A stretch of DNA of 60,328 nucleotides from Novosphingobium sp. AP12 (GTDB taxonomy: Bacteria; Pseudomonadota; Alphaproteobacteria; Sphingomonadales; Sphingomonadaceae): contig NZ_AKKE01000007.1 in NCBI RefSeq assembly GCF_000281975.1, forward strand, positions 1-60,328. Reading direction: 5' to 3'. The translations under genes and the position numbers were made by a program. Positions 18,105 through 26,967 of the stretch are shown here, piece by piece. How positions within the stretch are numbered: the first letter of the stretch is position 1; every line of letters starts with the position of its first letter. Under the pieces are notes generated by a model. That model made no database searches. It had not been told where the DNA came from and worked only from the letters and a program-made list of their open reading frames with translations.

Positions 18105-19037
18105 TCACAAGGCGCTTGAGACGAATTTCTTATCAAGGTCGGCGGCAACCGATGCCCGCGCCACGTCCCACAACCCCCGGACAGCGGGACGATCGTCGTT
18201 CTCGCGCCGCGCGAGATGCAGGGCGAAGGTGAAATCCGTTTCGCGGAAGGGCACCACCAAAAGATCCGGGTCCGGGTTGGACTGGGCATGCCATTCGCTG
18301 ATGAGCACCGGGATATGCGTGCGCACCGCATGACGGCGAATGCCGCAAAGCGACGATTCCGGCAGGGCGACGATCTCGATGTCGTGCTCGGCGAGCCTTG
18401 GCGCGATGCTGTCGTAGAACGCGGGGTTGATGTTGCGCCGAAAGCTGGCCACCTGCCGGCCCCGCAGCGCGGAAAGCGGTACATCGTCGCCCCACTCGGC
18501 TGCCAGGTCATGCTCGGCCAGGATCGCCCAGCGATAATGCGCAATATCGATGACCTCGCATCCACCCCGTTCGAACGGGCCCACAGTGAAGGCCATGTCG
18601 ATCTCATGGTCCAGCAGCGCGTCCATCAGCTGCGCCGACCAGGCATTGACGATCTCGATCTCCATCCGGGGATAGCGGCCCGTGAAAAGATCCAGAAGCG
18701 CCCCGCGCGCCGGGATCTCGGCGGAAAAATCGGGAGCGCCCAGCTTGAGCGACAAGGCCTGATAGCCCCGGATGTCCTTGGCCGCGTCAGCGGCGTGGTG
18801 CGCGGCTTCTACATAGGCGCGCGCCGGTTCGAGAAACGCCTTCCCCTGCCGCGTCATCACGACGCCACGATTGCGGTTGCGGAAGAACAGCGGGAAGCCG
18901 ATCTGGTCTTCCAGCTTGCGGATCTGCACCGAAAGCCAGGGCTGCGCGACATGCAGCGCCGCCGCCGCGCGGGTGAAGGAGAGCGCGTCGGCAACCGCCA
19001 CGAACATACGGACCTGCCGGATATCGATATTCGTCAT
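18105..19037 (-). CDS. LysR-family transcriptional regulator of the island cluster
   Basis: A 310-aa LTTR. The N-terminal winged HTH is DIRQVRMFVAVADALSFTRA, AAALHVAQPWLSVQIRKLE and IGFPLFFRNRNRGVVMT. The C-terminal periplasmic-binding-like effector domain follows (SLKLGAPDF, MEIEIVNAWSAQLMDALLDHEIDMAF). The start at ATG 19037 (MTNIDIRQ) has GGGAG upstream and fits the family; a longer start at 19085 adds 16 unconserved residues. It sits inside a same-strand run of catabolic genes and likely controls them with a CoA-ester or substrate effector. A candidate operator is the dyad at 23398-23416. Confidence 0.9.
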   Translation of the reverse strand: MTNIDIRQVRMFVAVADALSFTRAAAALHVAQPWLSVQIRKLEDQIGFPLFFRNRNRGVVMTRQGKAFLEPARAYVEAAHHAADAAKDIRGYQALSLKLGAPDFSAEIPARGALLDLFTGRYPRMEIEIVNAWSAQLMDALLDHEIDMAFTVGPFERGGCEVIDIAHYRWAILAEHDLAAEWGDDVPLSALRGRQVASFRRNINPAFYDSIAPRLAEHDIEIVALPESSLCGIRRHAVRTHIPVLISEWHAQSNPDPDLLVVPFRETDFTFALHLARRENDDRPAVRGLWDVARASVAADLDKKFVSSAL

Positions 19038-19101
19038 ATTCCACGCTCCCTCTCCATGCGCCCCGTTGTTCGCGGCGTCTTTCAAGACTTGAGTCAGGCC
19101 A

Positions 19102-20625
19102 TCACGATGGGCCCCAGATCGCCATTCCGTCCGGCCCGGTAATCACCTGTCCTGCGGTGCCGACCGGCTCGGTGCCGTCCGCCATCAGGAAGGCGATCGT
19201 CGTCGCATCGGTTTCCGGCACGCGGGCGATGAACCGGGCCCCTTCGGGCGTGCGGCCGATAATCGTCGCATGACGGGGACTGCCGTACCGGTCGAACGGG
19301 ATGGTGTAGGTTTCGATTGTGCCCGGCCCGGAATATTCCGCTAGCAACTCAGGCGCGGTGCCGCGCCGTGCGTCGGCAAGAGGCTGCACATTATAGTCCT
19401 GCGGGAAGGTTCCTGCCGCCACGGGCTGGCGGCTGAACACCATCGAATGGCTGTGCGTGGCATAGCCGCCGTTGGCCACGATCAGCCCGTGATCGCCGCC
19501 TTCGCGCAGCTTGGCCACCATGCGCGCGGCCGCGTGCATCATGCAGTTGCCGATCGGTCCCCCGCCGAACGTGAGGCCGCCATAGACCGAGCACGGCTTG
19601 TCCTGCGGCCAGTCCAGTACGCGCCGGGCCAGCTTGGGCACGATCGGGAAACAGGAATAGAGTTCGACGTGGTCGATGTCGGAGGCGCCTAGGCCATTGC
19701 GCTCCAGCGCCGAAAGCACGGTCGTCTCCAGGCTTACGGCGTGCGTGTAGCTGTCGCGCAACAGGAAATCCTCGTCCTCGTGCGCAGCGGCGCCGGCGCC
19801 GATGTAGACGATGCGGCTTTCGTCCACACCCAGCTCGCGCGCCTTGGCGAGGCTGGCGACGATCACCGCGGCCCCCATGTTCACGCTGGAATTGGCGACC
19901 ATCATCTTGGTGTAGGGGAAGCTTACCATGCGGTTGTCCGGCGTGGCAGTGGCGATCGCCTCGGCGCTTGCCGGCTTGCGGATCCAAGCATAAGGGTTGG
20001 CCGCCGCAACCGCCGCGAAGCCTTCGCCGATCCGGCCACTTTCCGCCTGTCCTTCGGCCAGCGTCTGCCCCCAGGCCGCGCGTGCCGCGTTCTCGTAAAG
20101 CGGGTAGACGTCGATCGGAGTGAACAGGCCATGCTTGCGCGCCAGCGGCCTGGCGTTGGCTTCCGCGACATCGGCAATGGAGCTTTTCGGTGGCTCCTGC
20201 CCGGCCGCTATCGCCGCCTGATAGCGTTTCGCCGCCGTGCGCAGGGCCTCGGCGCCGACGGCAGCCGCGATCGATATCTCGCCCCGCCCGATCAGGTTGG
20301 CCGCATCGTTGATCAGCTTGATCGGCCCGTCGCCGCTGGCCTCGTGGGTCTTGAGCAGGCGCGGCGGGCGCTTGCCTCCATCGCGAACCATGTGTTCGGC
20401 CAGCCGCTCGTGCGGGGCCGGATCGGGGAAGGAGATTTCATCCTCCACCCCCAGCCAGTCCAGCGCATCGAGCACCGCAACGCCCGCATCCGCCTCGGCC
20501 GCCTTCAGGGCCGCCAACATGAGCTCGAACGCATCGAGCCCGTCGAGATCGTTCGCTGGCCGGTCCAGCACTTCGCCGATACCGATCAGGACCGGCACCC
20601 TCGTTTCATCGACATTGGAATTCAT
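19102..20625 (-). CDS. thiolase-like / acetyl-CoA acetyltransferase family protein
   Basis: A 507-aa thiolase-superfamily protein of the SCP-x-like group. The N-terminal half has VPVLIGIGEVLDRP and GRGEISIAAAVGAEALRTA. The C-terminal half has DIDHVELYSCFPIVPKLARR, where an SCFP cysteine lies near the expected position, the CSVYGGLTFGGGPIGN stretch and LIVANGGYATHSHSMVFSR. A C-terminal domain of ~90 residues (PGTIETYTIPFDRYGSPRHA) is OB-like. Such proteins carry out thiolytic or retro-aldol side-chain cleavage; whether this one is catalytic is not certain. The start context GGAGAGATGCATG is nearly the same as at the enoyl-CoA hydratase gene, suggesting common evolution of the operon. Confidence 0.82.
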   Translation of the reverse strand: MNSNVDETRVPVLIGIGEVLDRPANDLDGLDAFELMLAALKAAEADAGVAVLDALDWLGVEDEISFPDPAPHERLAEHMVRDGGKRPPRLLKTHEASGDGPIKLINDAANLIGRGEISIAAAVGAEALRTAAKRYQAAIAAGQEPPKSSIADVAEANARPLARKHGLFTPIDVYPLYENAARAAWGQTLAEGQAESGRIGEGFAAVAAANPYAWIRKPASAEAIATATPDNRMVSFPYTKMMVANSSVNMGAAVIVASLAKARELGVDESRIVYIGAGAAAHEDEDFLLRDSYTHAVSLETTVLSALERNGLGASDIDHVELYSCFPIVPKLARRVLDWPQDKPCSVYGGLTFGGGPIGNCMMHAAARMVAKLREGGDHGLIVANGGYATHSHSMVFSRQPVAAGTFPQDYNVQPLADARRGTAPELLAEYSGPGTIETYTIPFDRYGSPRHATIIGRTPEGARFIARVPETDATTIAFLMADGTEPVGTAGQVITGPDGMAIWGPS

Positions 20626-20890
20626 GCATCTCTCCTTTTACAAGACTGTGCTTGTCGGCGACGCAGAACATTCGATCCTTCCATTCGCGCGGATTTCCAA
20701 AGGGATCATGGCGCCAAAGGCGTTCTGTCCCGTCATGCTGGAAATCGGCGCAACGCCACGGCCATCGCCCGATGTTGACGCGGGCGGCCTGTCGACCTTC
20801 GTATCCTCTCCATTATCGTTGGCGGGATGCTACGGGCCGGTGTCACTGGAAGTCAAATCTGCATCATCCTTTGCCTGGCTGACGTTTGTG

Positions 20891-23278
20891 TTAGGTTTTC
20901 GAAGCGACCGCCGCTTCGCCGCGCCCTTCGCCCACGGACAGCATCCGTGCGATTTCGGGGTCCACGCCTTGCAGCACGTTCGAGGCGAACAGGCGCTCGA
21001 TCTCAAGCGGGGGCAGCGCCAGCCAATCGCGCATGACTTCGGCGCTGTGCTCGCCCATCAGCGGAGCGGGCGTTGCAGGCAGGTCGGCTATGTTCGACGA
21101 CGGGGCATGGAAGCGTTCGGAAACGACCTCTTCCGCGATGTGCGGGTGTTTCTCGGCGCGGAACAGGCCCCGTTCGCGGAAATAGCCGAAGTCCGGCAGG
21201 TCCGCGATCCGCAGCATCCGTGCCGCCGGAACACGCGCCGCCTGCAAGCGGCGCATCGCGGTATCGGCGTCGTGGCGGGTTATCCAGTCGGTCAGATCGC
21301 GCTCGATCGCAGCCCTGTTGCGCAAGCGGCCATGGCGATCGGCGTATTGCGGCAAAGTCGCCCAATCCTCGCGGCAGACGACTTGCGACAGCGCCTGCCA
21401 ATCCCGATTGCCGCGAACCGTCACGACGCACCATTCATCATCGCCGCGCGCCGGAAATACGCCCCACGGCGCGTCCGAAGCCTCGTCCCAGTCGTCCACT
21501 CCATCAGCCAGGCCAACGATCTCGGGGGTGAAATGATCGAGCATCACCTCCATCTGCGAGATCGAGGCGGTGCCACCATGGCCGGTGCGCAACCGCCGCG
21601 CGAGCAGCGCCAGCGTCGCGATCGCGCCGTAGCGGGCTGCGGCGTGGTCCGGGTAGATGGTGACGCTATCGCTGTAGGCCTCGGTATCATCGGGATAGCA
21701 CCACCTGCGCGTAAGCCCCGAGGCGGCGCGGACCAGCGGGCCATAACCCATCCGTCCGGCCCACGGCCCGTCCGCACCGAAGGCGCTGCTGTCCACCATG
21801 ACGACGCCGGGATTGATCGCGGCGATCGTCCGGTAATCGAAGCCCAGCGATTCCATCGTGCCCGGCTTGAAGTTGGAAAGGATCACGTCGGCCTCGCCCG
21901 CCAGGCGCAGGAACAGGGCCTTGCCCTCCGGGTGGCGCAAGTCCAGGCCCAGGCTGCGCTTGTTGCGATGTCCCGCCGCGAACCCCACCGACAACCCGGT
22001 GGGCAGGTAGGAATGGCGCGTACCGTCCGGGAACGATGCGCTTTCGACCTTGACGACATCGGCGCCTAGGTCGGCCAGCAGCCGGCTCTGCTCTCCGCCC
22101 ACGACGATCACGCCAAGGTCGATCACCTTCAACCCCGCCAATGGCCGCGCAGGCGTAGCGCCGACAGGGCGGGAAAATGCCATCGGCCCGGCAGGCGGGG
22201 CGCGGTGCGCATGACGATCGATGCGGATCACGCCGCGCGGCATCCGCACTGTATGGCCGTCGGGCAATTCCACGTCGGCGATGACGCCACGGGCCACCAC
22301 GTGATCGGTCGCAAGGCATTCCGCCAGCGAGAGCACACCTGAAATCGGGACGCCATGCTCTGCCCCTTCCCGCTCCAGGTCGGCCTTGAGCCGGTCGCGG
22401 AAGAACGCCGCCATGTCCTGCGTCAGCGCGCCGGAGCGCTGGCGCACCTCAAGGCTGTTGAACTCAGCCGAGGCGAACTGCGCAGGCGAACCCAGCCAGC
22501 GAAACATGTTCTGCCACTGCCGCGGGGCCAGCAGGCACACCCGCACCTGCCCATCCGCGCAGGGGAATATGGGATAGAGCATACCCGGCGCGGGCCGTCC
22601 CGGAGGAAGCAGCTTCGCGGACCGTCCCAGCGTGGCGCTTCCGGCCAGCCCGAAACCCGGATCAAGCGCCTGCACCGCTCCGTCGAGCATCGAGAAATCG
22701 ATGCGGTCGCCGCACTCCGTCACTTGCGCGGCATAGATCGCCGCCATCCCGACATAGGCCGCCTGCGCCATCGCGCAGGCGGACGCCAGCCGCCCCGGCG
22801 GCAACAGCGGTTCGCGCCCCGCCACGCCCGAGCGCGAAAGCTCGCTGGACAAGGCGTGGAGTACCGGGTCGGTGGCCTGCCAGTCCGCATAGGCGTTGCC
22901 GGTCCCGAACATGCCCACTGTCATCAGGACACAGCGTTCGGGCACCGTCTCCTGCGGAAAATACAGCGCCGCCGGTCTGGGATAAGGGACGAGGACGAGA
23001 TCGGCCTGTCGCAGCATATCGCCCCACTGCGCCGATCGTTCGCCCGGCTCGTGCGCCAGCATGACAAGCTCCTTGCCGACGTCGGCTACGGCGCGGACGA
23101 TCGCTTTCTTTCGATCGCCGGCGGGTCGCTCGCCGCCCAGCGGCTCGACCCGGATCACGCGGGCGCCAAGGTCGGCGTAGACGCGGCTCAGCGCCTTCAC
23201 GGGGCCTTCCAGAAGGTCCAGCACGACATACCCGTCAAGCGGCCGGAAAGCGCTTCCCTCGTCGGCTTGCACCGTCAT
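20891..23278 (-). CDS. two-domain CaiB/BaiF (family III) CoA-transferase
   Basis: Transfers CoA between carboxylic acids in the cytoplasm. The ~795-aa protein is two family III domains in tandem, about twice the usual ~400 aa. The C-terminal domain (from ~400, LAGLKVIDLGVIVVGGEQSR) has GADVVKVES, HRNKRSLGLDLRHPEGKALF and the catalytic Asp in IYPDHAAARYGAIATLALL. The N-terminal domain (LDGYVVLDLLEGPVKALSRV, GARVIRVEPLGGE) has no Asp at the matching place (GRLASACAMAQAAY) and is probably structural. The start is MTVQADEG at 23278, with ATG 23290 as an alternative. It is divergent from the MFS gene and upstream of the thiolase-like gene, and probably activates the substrate acid to its CoA ester. 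Confidence 0.88.
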   Translation of the reverse strand: MTVQADEGSAFRPLDGYVVLDLLEGPVKALSRVYADLGARVIRVEPLGGERPAGDRKKAIVRAVADVGKELVMLAHEPGERSAQWGDMLRQADLVLVPYPRPAALYFPQETVPERCVLMTVGMFGTGNAYADWQATDPVLHALSSELSRSGVAGREPLLPPGRLASACAMAQAAYVGMAAIYAAQVTECGDRIDFSMLDGAVQALDPGFGLAGSATLGRSAKLLPPGRPAPGMLYPIFPCADGQVRVCLLAPRQWQNMFRWLGSPAQFASAEFNSLEVRQRSGALTQDMAAFFRDRLKADLEREGAEHGVPISGVLSLAECLATDHVVARGVIADVELPDGHTVRMPRGVIRIDRHAHRAPPAGPMAFSRPVGATPARPLAGLKVIDLGVIVVGGEQSRLLADLGADVVKVESASFPDGTRHSYLPTGLSVGFAAGHRNKRSLGLDLRHPEGKALFLRLAGEADVILSNFKPGTMESLGFDYRTIAAINPGVVMVDSSAFGADGPWAGRMGYGPLVRAASGLTRRWCYPDDTEAYSDSVTIYPDHAAARYGAIATLALLARRLRTGHGGTASISQMEVMLDHFTPEIVGLADGVDDWDEASDAPWGVFPARGDDEWCVVTVRGNRDWQALSQVVCREDWATLPQYADRHGRLRNRAAIERDLTDWITRHDADTAMRRLQAARVPAARMLRIADLPDFGYFRERGLFRAEKHPHIAEEVVSERFHAPSSNIADLPATPAPLMGEHSAEVMRDWLALPPLEIERLFASNVLQGVDPEIARMLSVGEGRGEAAVASKT

Positions 23279-23397
23279 GGGCGGCACCAATTGACATGGT
23301 TGCGCTGCATCCCCGTTCCCCGAATTTCATTGTTATCTTGCTGCGCAGAAACATCCGGAAAGGGGGGAGGACTGTCCAATACGCAATCGGTCGATGC

Positions 23398-23416
23398 TGA
23401 TAAGGATATCATATCA
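23398..23416. promoter_or_regulatory. candidate LysR-type operator in the CoA-transferase/MFS divergent region
   Basis: TGATAAGGATATCATATCA is an imperfect dyad: outer TGATA/TATCA arms around an inner GATATC palindrome. It is the most symmetrical sequence in the 299-bp gap between the divergent CoA-transferase and MFS genes. The rest of the gap shows no gene. Assignment to the island LysR protein is inference. Confidence 0.4.
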
Positions 23417-23577
23417 AGACCGCCTGCGATCACCGTCCAGCGGGCGGAAATTCCCGATTGTTGAGACGGGATCGGTGATCAACCCAGTGCACAATCGTAT
23501 TAGATGGCGCTCTATCCGGCCCCTAGCCTCTCGCTATTGAACGGCGGGCAACAATAGGCACCGCGTCGGAGAGGTGC

Positions 23578-24936
23578 ATGGCAACCCCGCAATTCACCAG
23601 CGAAGCGACCTCGGCAGCCACCGGCCGCGGGGCCGCGTGGTACGGCACCATCGCGGTCTCGCTGGCGTTCACGCTGTCGTACATCGACCGCCAGATATTG
23701 AGCCTGCTCGTGACCTCCATCAAGGCCTCGCTGGGGCTGAGCGACACGCAGATCGGTGTCCTCCAGGGGGTCAGCTTCTCGATCTTCCACGTCCTCGCCA
23801 CGCTTCCGCTCGCGTGGCTGGCGGACCGTGTCCACCGCCCCCGGCTGATCGCGGCGTGCATGATCGCCTGGAGTTTAGCCACCGGTGCGGCCGGGCTTGC
23901 CTTCAACTTCGGCAGCCTCATGCTGGCGCGGATCGGCGTCGCCGTCAGCGAAGCGGGCCTGCCACCCGCCGCGCAAAGCCTGCTCGCCGACCTGCACGAC
24001 AGGCCAGGCCTGGCCCGCGCGACCTCGATCTTCATGCTCGCCCCGTTCGTCGGCGGCGGCCTCGCCCTGACGCTGGGGGGCAAGCTCTACGCCGCCTCGG
24101 CCTCGTGGGACCTTTCGGGCATGGCCGGTTTCGCAGCGCTGGAACGCTGGCAGCTGATCCTGCTGCTGGCAGGCTTGCCCGGCCTTCTCCTGGCCCCGGT
24201 GATGGCCCTAACCGTGCGCGAACCACGCCTGCGCACGGGCCCCGCGCGGCCCCGCACGGCGAAAGGCGCACTGGCGGGATTCCTGCTTGAAAACCGGGCG
24301 TTCTGCTTTCCCTACATGATCGCCGTCGCTTTGCTCATTACCATCCTCAACGCGCAGGTCGCCTGGATGCCGACGGCACTGATGCGCCGGCACGGATTGG
24401 ACGAGGCCGCCGTGGGCCTGGGTTTCGGCATGGTGTTCATCCTGGCCGGCGCATCCGGGACCCTGACCGCGGGCTGGCTGGTCGGCCGCTCGCGCAAGGA
24501 ACAGATGCTCGAACGCACGGTTCGCCTCATGCGCGGCGCCACGATCGCCATGATCCTGCCCGCGACCCTCGCCCCGCTTGCGGCCAACCCCGGCCAGGCG
24601 CTGGCGCTTCTGGCCCCGGCCATATTCATCCTGAGCGCCATCATCAGCATGAGTTCCATCCCGTTCCAGCTGACCGCTCCGCCGCAACTGCGCGCGCAGG
24701 CACTGGCGGCGCTTTCCATCGCTGCCGCATTCGTGGGAACCGGGCTCGGTCCCTTGCTCATCGGACTGCTCAGCGACGTATTCGAAGCCTGGGCGGCGAC
24801 CGATCCTCTCGCCTGGGCGCTGACCGCCGCTGCCGGGGTGATACTGCCGATCATCGCGATCTGCCTGTCGAGCGCCGCGCGCGACGTCAGCATGTTCGAT
24901 GCGCGGAACGCCGATGACGGCGCAGACCTGCGGTAA
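23578..24936 (+). CDS. MFS transporter (spinster/anion symporter-like)
   Basis: A 12-helix inner-membrane carrier of 452 aa. The first helix is AWYGTIAVSLAFTLSYIDRQ, whose SYIDRQILSLL is typical of spinster-like MFS proteins in sphingomonads. Next come FHVLATLPLAWLADRVHRPR (the loop 2-3 MFS motif region) and repeated helices to the end (WALTAAAGVILPIIAICLSS). It is followed after 69 bp by the P450 gene on the same strand, and is divergent from the CoA-transferase. It probably takes up the substrate acid after outer-membrane passage. Confidence 0.9.
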   Translation: MATPQFTSEATSAATGRGAAWYGTIAVSLAFTLSYIDRQILSLLVTSIKASLGLSDTQIGVLQGVSFSIFHVLATLPLAWLADRVHRPRLIAACMIAWSLATGAAGLAFNFGSLMLARIGVAVSEAGLPPAAQSLLADLHDRPGLARATSIFMLAPFVGGGLALTLGGKLYAASASWDLSGMAGFAALERWQLILLLAGLPGLLLAPVMALTVREPRLRTGPARPRTAKGALAGFLLENRAFCFPYMIAVALLITILNAQVAWMPTALMRRHGLDEAAVGLGFGMVFILAGASGTLTAGWLVGRSRKEQMLERTVRLMRGATIAMILPATLAPLAANPGQALALLAPAIFILSAIISMSSIPFQLTAPPQLRAQALAALSIAAAFVGTGLGPLLIGLLSDVFEAWAATDPLAWALTAAAGVILPIIAICLSSAARDVSMFDARNADDGADLR

Positions 24937-25005
24937 ACCATAGGCAAAACGGGAGGCCGCGCATGATAGCCTCTCGAAAAAACGAAGACGAGAGAGAGGA
25001 TCACC

Positions 25006-26208
25006 ATGCCTGCAACGGTCGTACCATCGCACGTCCCCGCCGATCGGGTGGTCGATTTCGACATCTTCAATCCGCCAGGAATCGAAACTGACTACTTCGC
25101 CGCCTGGACCGCATTGCTGGACGGGCCGGGTCTCGTGTGGACGACAGCCAACGGCGGCCACTGGATCGGCGCGCGGGGTGATATCGTCCGGCAACTGTGG
25201 GCCGATGCGGATCGACTGTCGAGCGAATGCTTGGCCGTCACGCCGGGACTTGGCGAGGTGATGCAGTTCATTCCGCTCCAGTCCGACGGTGCCGCGCACA
25301 AGGCCTTTCGCACGCCGGTTGTGAAAGGCTTTGCCTCCCGCTTCATCACCGCGCTCGAACCGGGCGTCGAAGCTGCTGCGCGCGAGTTGATCGCCGGGCT
25401 GCGCGACCGGGGCTCGTGCGATTTCGTCGCGGAATTCGCTGAGATCCTGCCGTTGAACGTTTTCCTCAACCTGATCGACGTGCCGCTGGAGGACCGGCCC
25501 CACTTGCGAAAACTGGGCGTGCAGCTCACCCGTCCTGACGGCTCGATTACAGTCGAAGGACTGAAGCAGGCGGCCGACGATTACCTTTGGCCTTTCATCG
25601 AGCGACGTATGCGCGAACCGGGCGACGACCTGTTCAGCCACATATTGGCGCTGCCCGTGGAAGGCCGGCCCTGGAGCGTCGAAGAAGCGCAGCGAATGTG
25701 CCGAAACCTGCTGTTCGGTGGGCTGGACACAGTGGCGGCGATGATCGGAATGGTCGCGCTTCACCTTGCCCGCCATCCTGACGATCAAAGTTTGCTGCGC
25801 GAAAACCCCGATCTGATCCCCGCCGCTGCCGACGAGTTGATGCGCCGCTACCCGACGGTTGCGGTAAGCCGCAATGCCATCGCCGATGTCGAGGTCGATG
25901 ATGTCACGATCAAAACGGGCGACCTGATCTATCTTCCCAGCGTGCTCCATAATCTCGACCCGGTCTGCTTCGAGAACCCTGAAGTCGTGCAATTCGATCG
26001 CGGCCTCACCCCCGCCCGCCACACGACAATGGGCGTGGGCGCACACCGCTGCGTCGGCGCGGGACTGGCGCGCATGGAAGTGATCGTGTTCGTTCGCGAA
26101 TGGCTGGCCGGAATGCCCGAAACGTCGCTGGACCCGACCCTTCCCGTCACCATGAAGGGCGGAAACGTGGGGGCCTGCACAGCCATCCCGTTGATCTGGG
26201 ATGCGTAA
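25006..26208 (+). CDS. cytochrome P450, CYP101 (P450cam)-like
   Basis: A soluble haem monooxygenase of 400 aa. Resemblance to P450cam is visible in LVWTTANGGHWIGARG, RLSSECLAV and the I-helix LLFGGLDTVAAMIG (acid-Thr pair DT). The K-helix E-x-x-R is in ADELMRRYPTV. The haem ligand is Cys349 in MGVGAHRCVGAGLARME. The usual Phe seven residues before the Cys is Met342 here. The ATG at 25006 is preceded by GAGAGAGG. No ferredoxin or ferredoxin reductase gene is adjacent, so electron partners must be encoded elsewhere. CYP101 relatives hydroxylate terpenoids and other hydrophobic rings; the substrate here is unknown. Confidence 0.93.
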   Translation: MPATVVPSHVPADRVVDFDIFNPPGIETDYFAAWTALLDGPGLVWTTANGGHWIGARGDIVRQLWADADRLSSECLAVTPGLGEVMQFIPLQSDGAAHKAFRTPVVKGFASRFITALEPGVEAAARELIAGLRDRGSCDFVAEFAEILPLNVFLNLIDVPLEDRPHLRKLGVQLTRPDGSITVEGLKQAADDYLWPFIERRMREPGDDLFSHILALPVEGRPWSVEEAQRMCRNLLFGGLDTVAAMIGMVALHLARHPDDQSLLRENPDLIPAAADELMRRYPTVAVSRNAIADVEVDDVTIKTGDLIYLPSVLHNLDPVCFENPEVVQFDRGLTPARHTTMGVGAHRCVGAGLARMEVIVFVREWLAGMPETSLDPTLPVTMKGGNVGACTAIPLIWDA

Positions 26209-26399
26209 ATTGCTCCGACCTCAGCCGGTTCGACAAAGACGGATACTCAAGTCTGAAAACGTGGCTTATTTCGAAACGGAGCCTGTTTGCGGCAGCAGCG
26301 AGGTATCTTAGGCGGCGTGGATGAATTCCAATGAGGAGGAGTGGCGCCTCTGCCGCCCGGGCCGACAGGTTCTCCGCTGCTTTATGCTATGATCTTTCG

Positions 26400-26737
26400 T
26401 GTCAGGTACTCGTAGATGCCATGCCGCCGACATGTTCGACACTCTGGATGTGCTCCTCGCTGACTACGCTTACGACAGCGATGCCCTCAGAACCGAGATG
26501 GCCGCGCGGTGTCTGGGCCAAAATCAAGCCTATGCCAAACCACCAAACCACAAGCGTCGCCCCGCCTTCAGCACATTCCTCTATCGATACCGCAATCTCG
26601 CCGAGAATTTCTTCATCAAAATTAAACAGTTACGATCCTTCGCCATAGGCTATGGCAAGCGCGGCGATAGCTTCCTCGCCTCAGTCCACCTGGTATTCAT
26701 ACGGATCTGGCTACGAAATAATGAGCCGGTCGCCTAG
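26400..26737 (+). pseudogene. remnant of an IS5-family transposase (C-terminal part)
   Basis: The plus-strand reading VLLADYAYDSDALRTEMAAR, then RRPAFSTFLYRYRNLAENFF and SFLASVHLVFIRIWLR matches the C-terminal third of IS5-type DDE transposases. Between about 26505 and 26560 the native sequence (GVWAKIKPMPN) is found in another frame, so there are two compensating shifts. No N-terminal part with the first catalytic Asp is seen upstream. The gene is dead; no clear IS ends were located. Confidence 0.78.
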
Positions 26738-26967
26738 TACATGCCGGAGAAAGCGGTCGACAGAAAGAAGCGGGGCAGAGAGGCCTGCTGCCCAAAACTG
26801 TCAATCTTGCGAATAACCGGTTCCGATCCTTTGTCGCCGTGCAACCGCCGATTGTCCATTCCCAGGTGCAGCCGGTCCGCTATGCCATTTTGGATGCCAA
26901 GACTGGCCGACAGCGGACTGTCAGTTATCGGCTGCCCAGGCGTAAGAGGCGGACAGTCAGGGCAACT
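26738..26967. other. gap without recognisable gene
   Basis: Between the transposase remnant and the DUF2971 gene. Open frames exist on both strands but none resembles a protein family or has a convincing start. Nothing supportable was seen here. Confidence 0.5.

Noticed and set aside
24945..24985. Hairpin GAGGC...GCCTC after the island MFS gene considered as terminator
   Set aside because: Short stem followed by A residues rather than T on the plus strand, and the P450 gene follows closely; more likely part of an operon gap.
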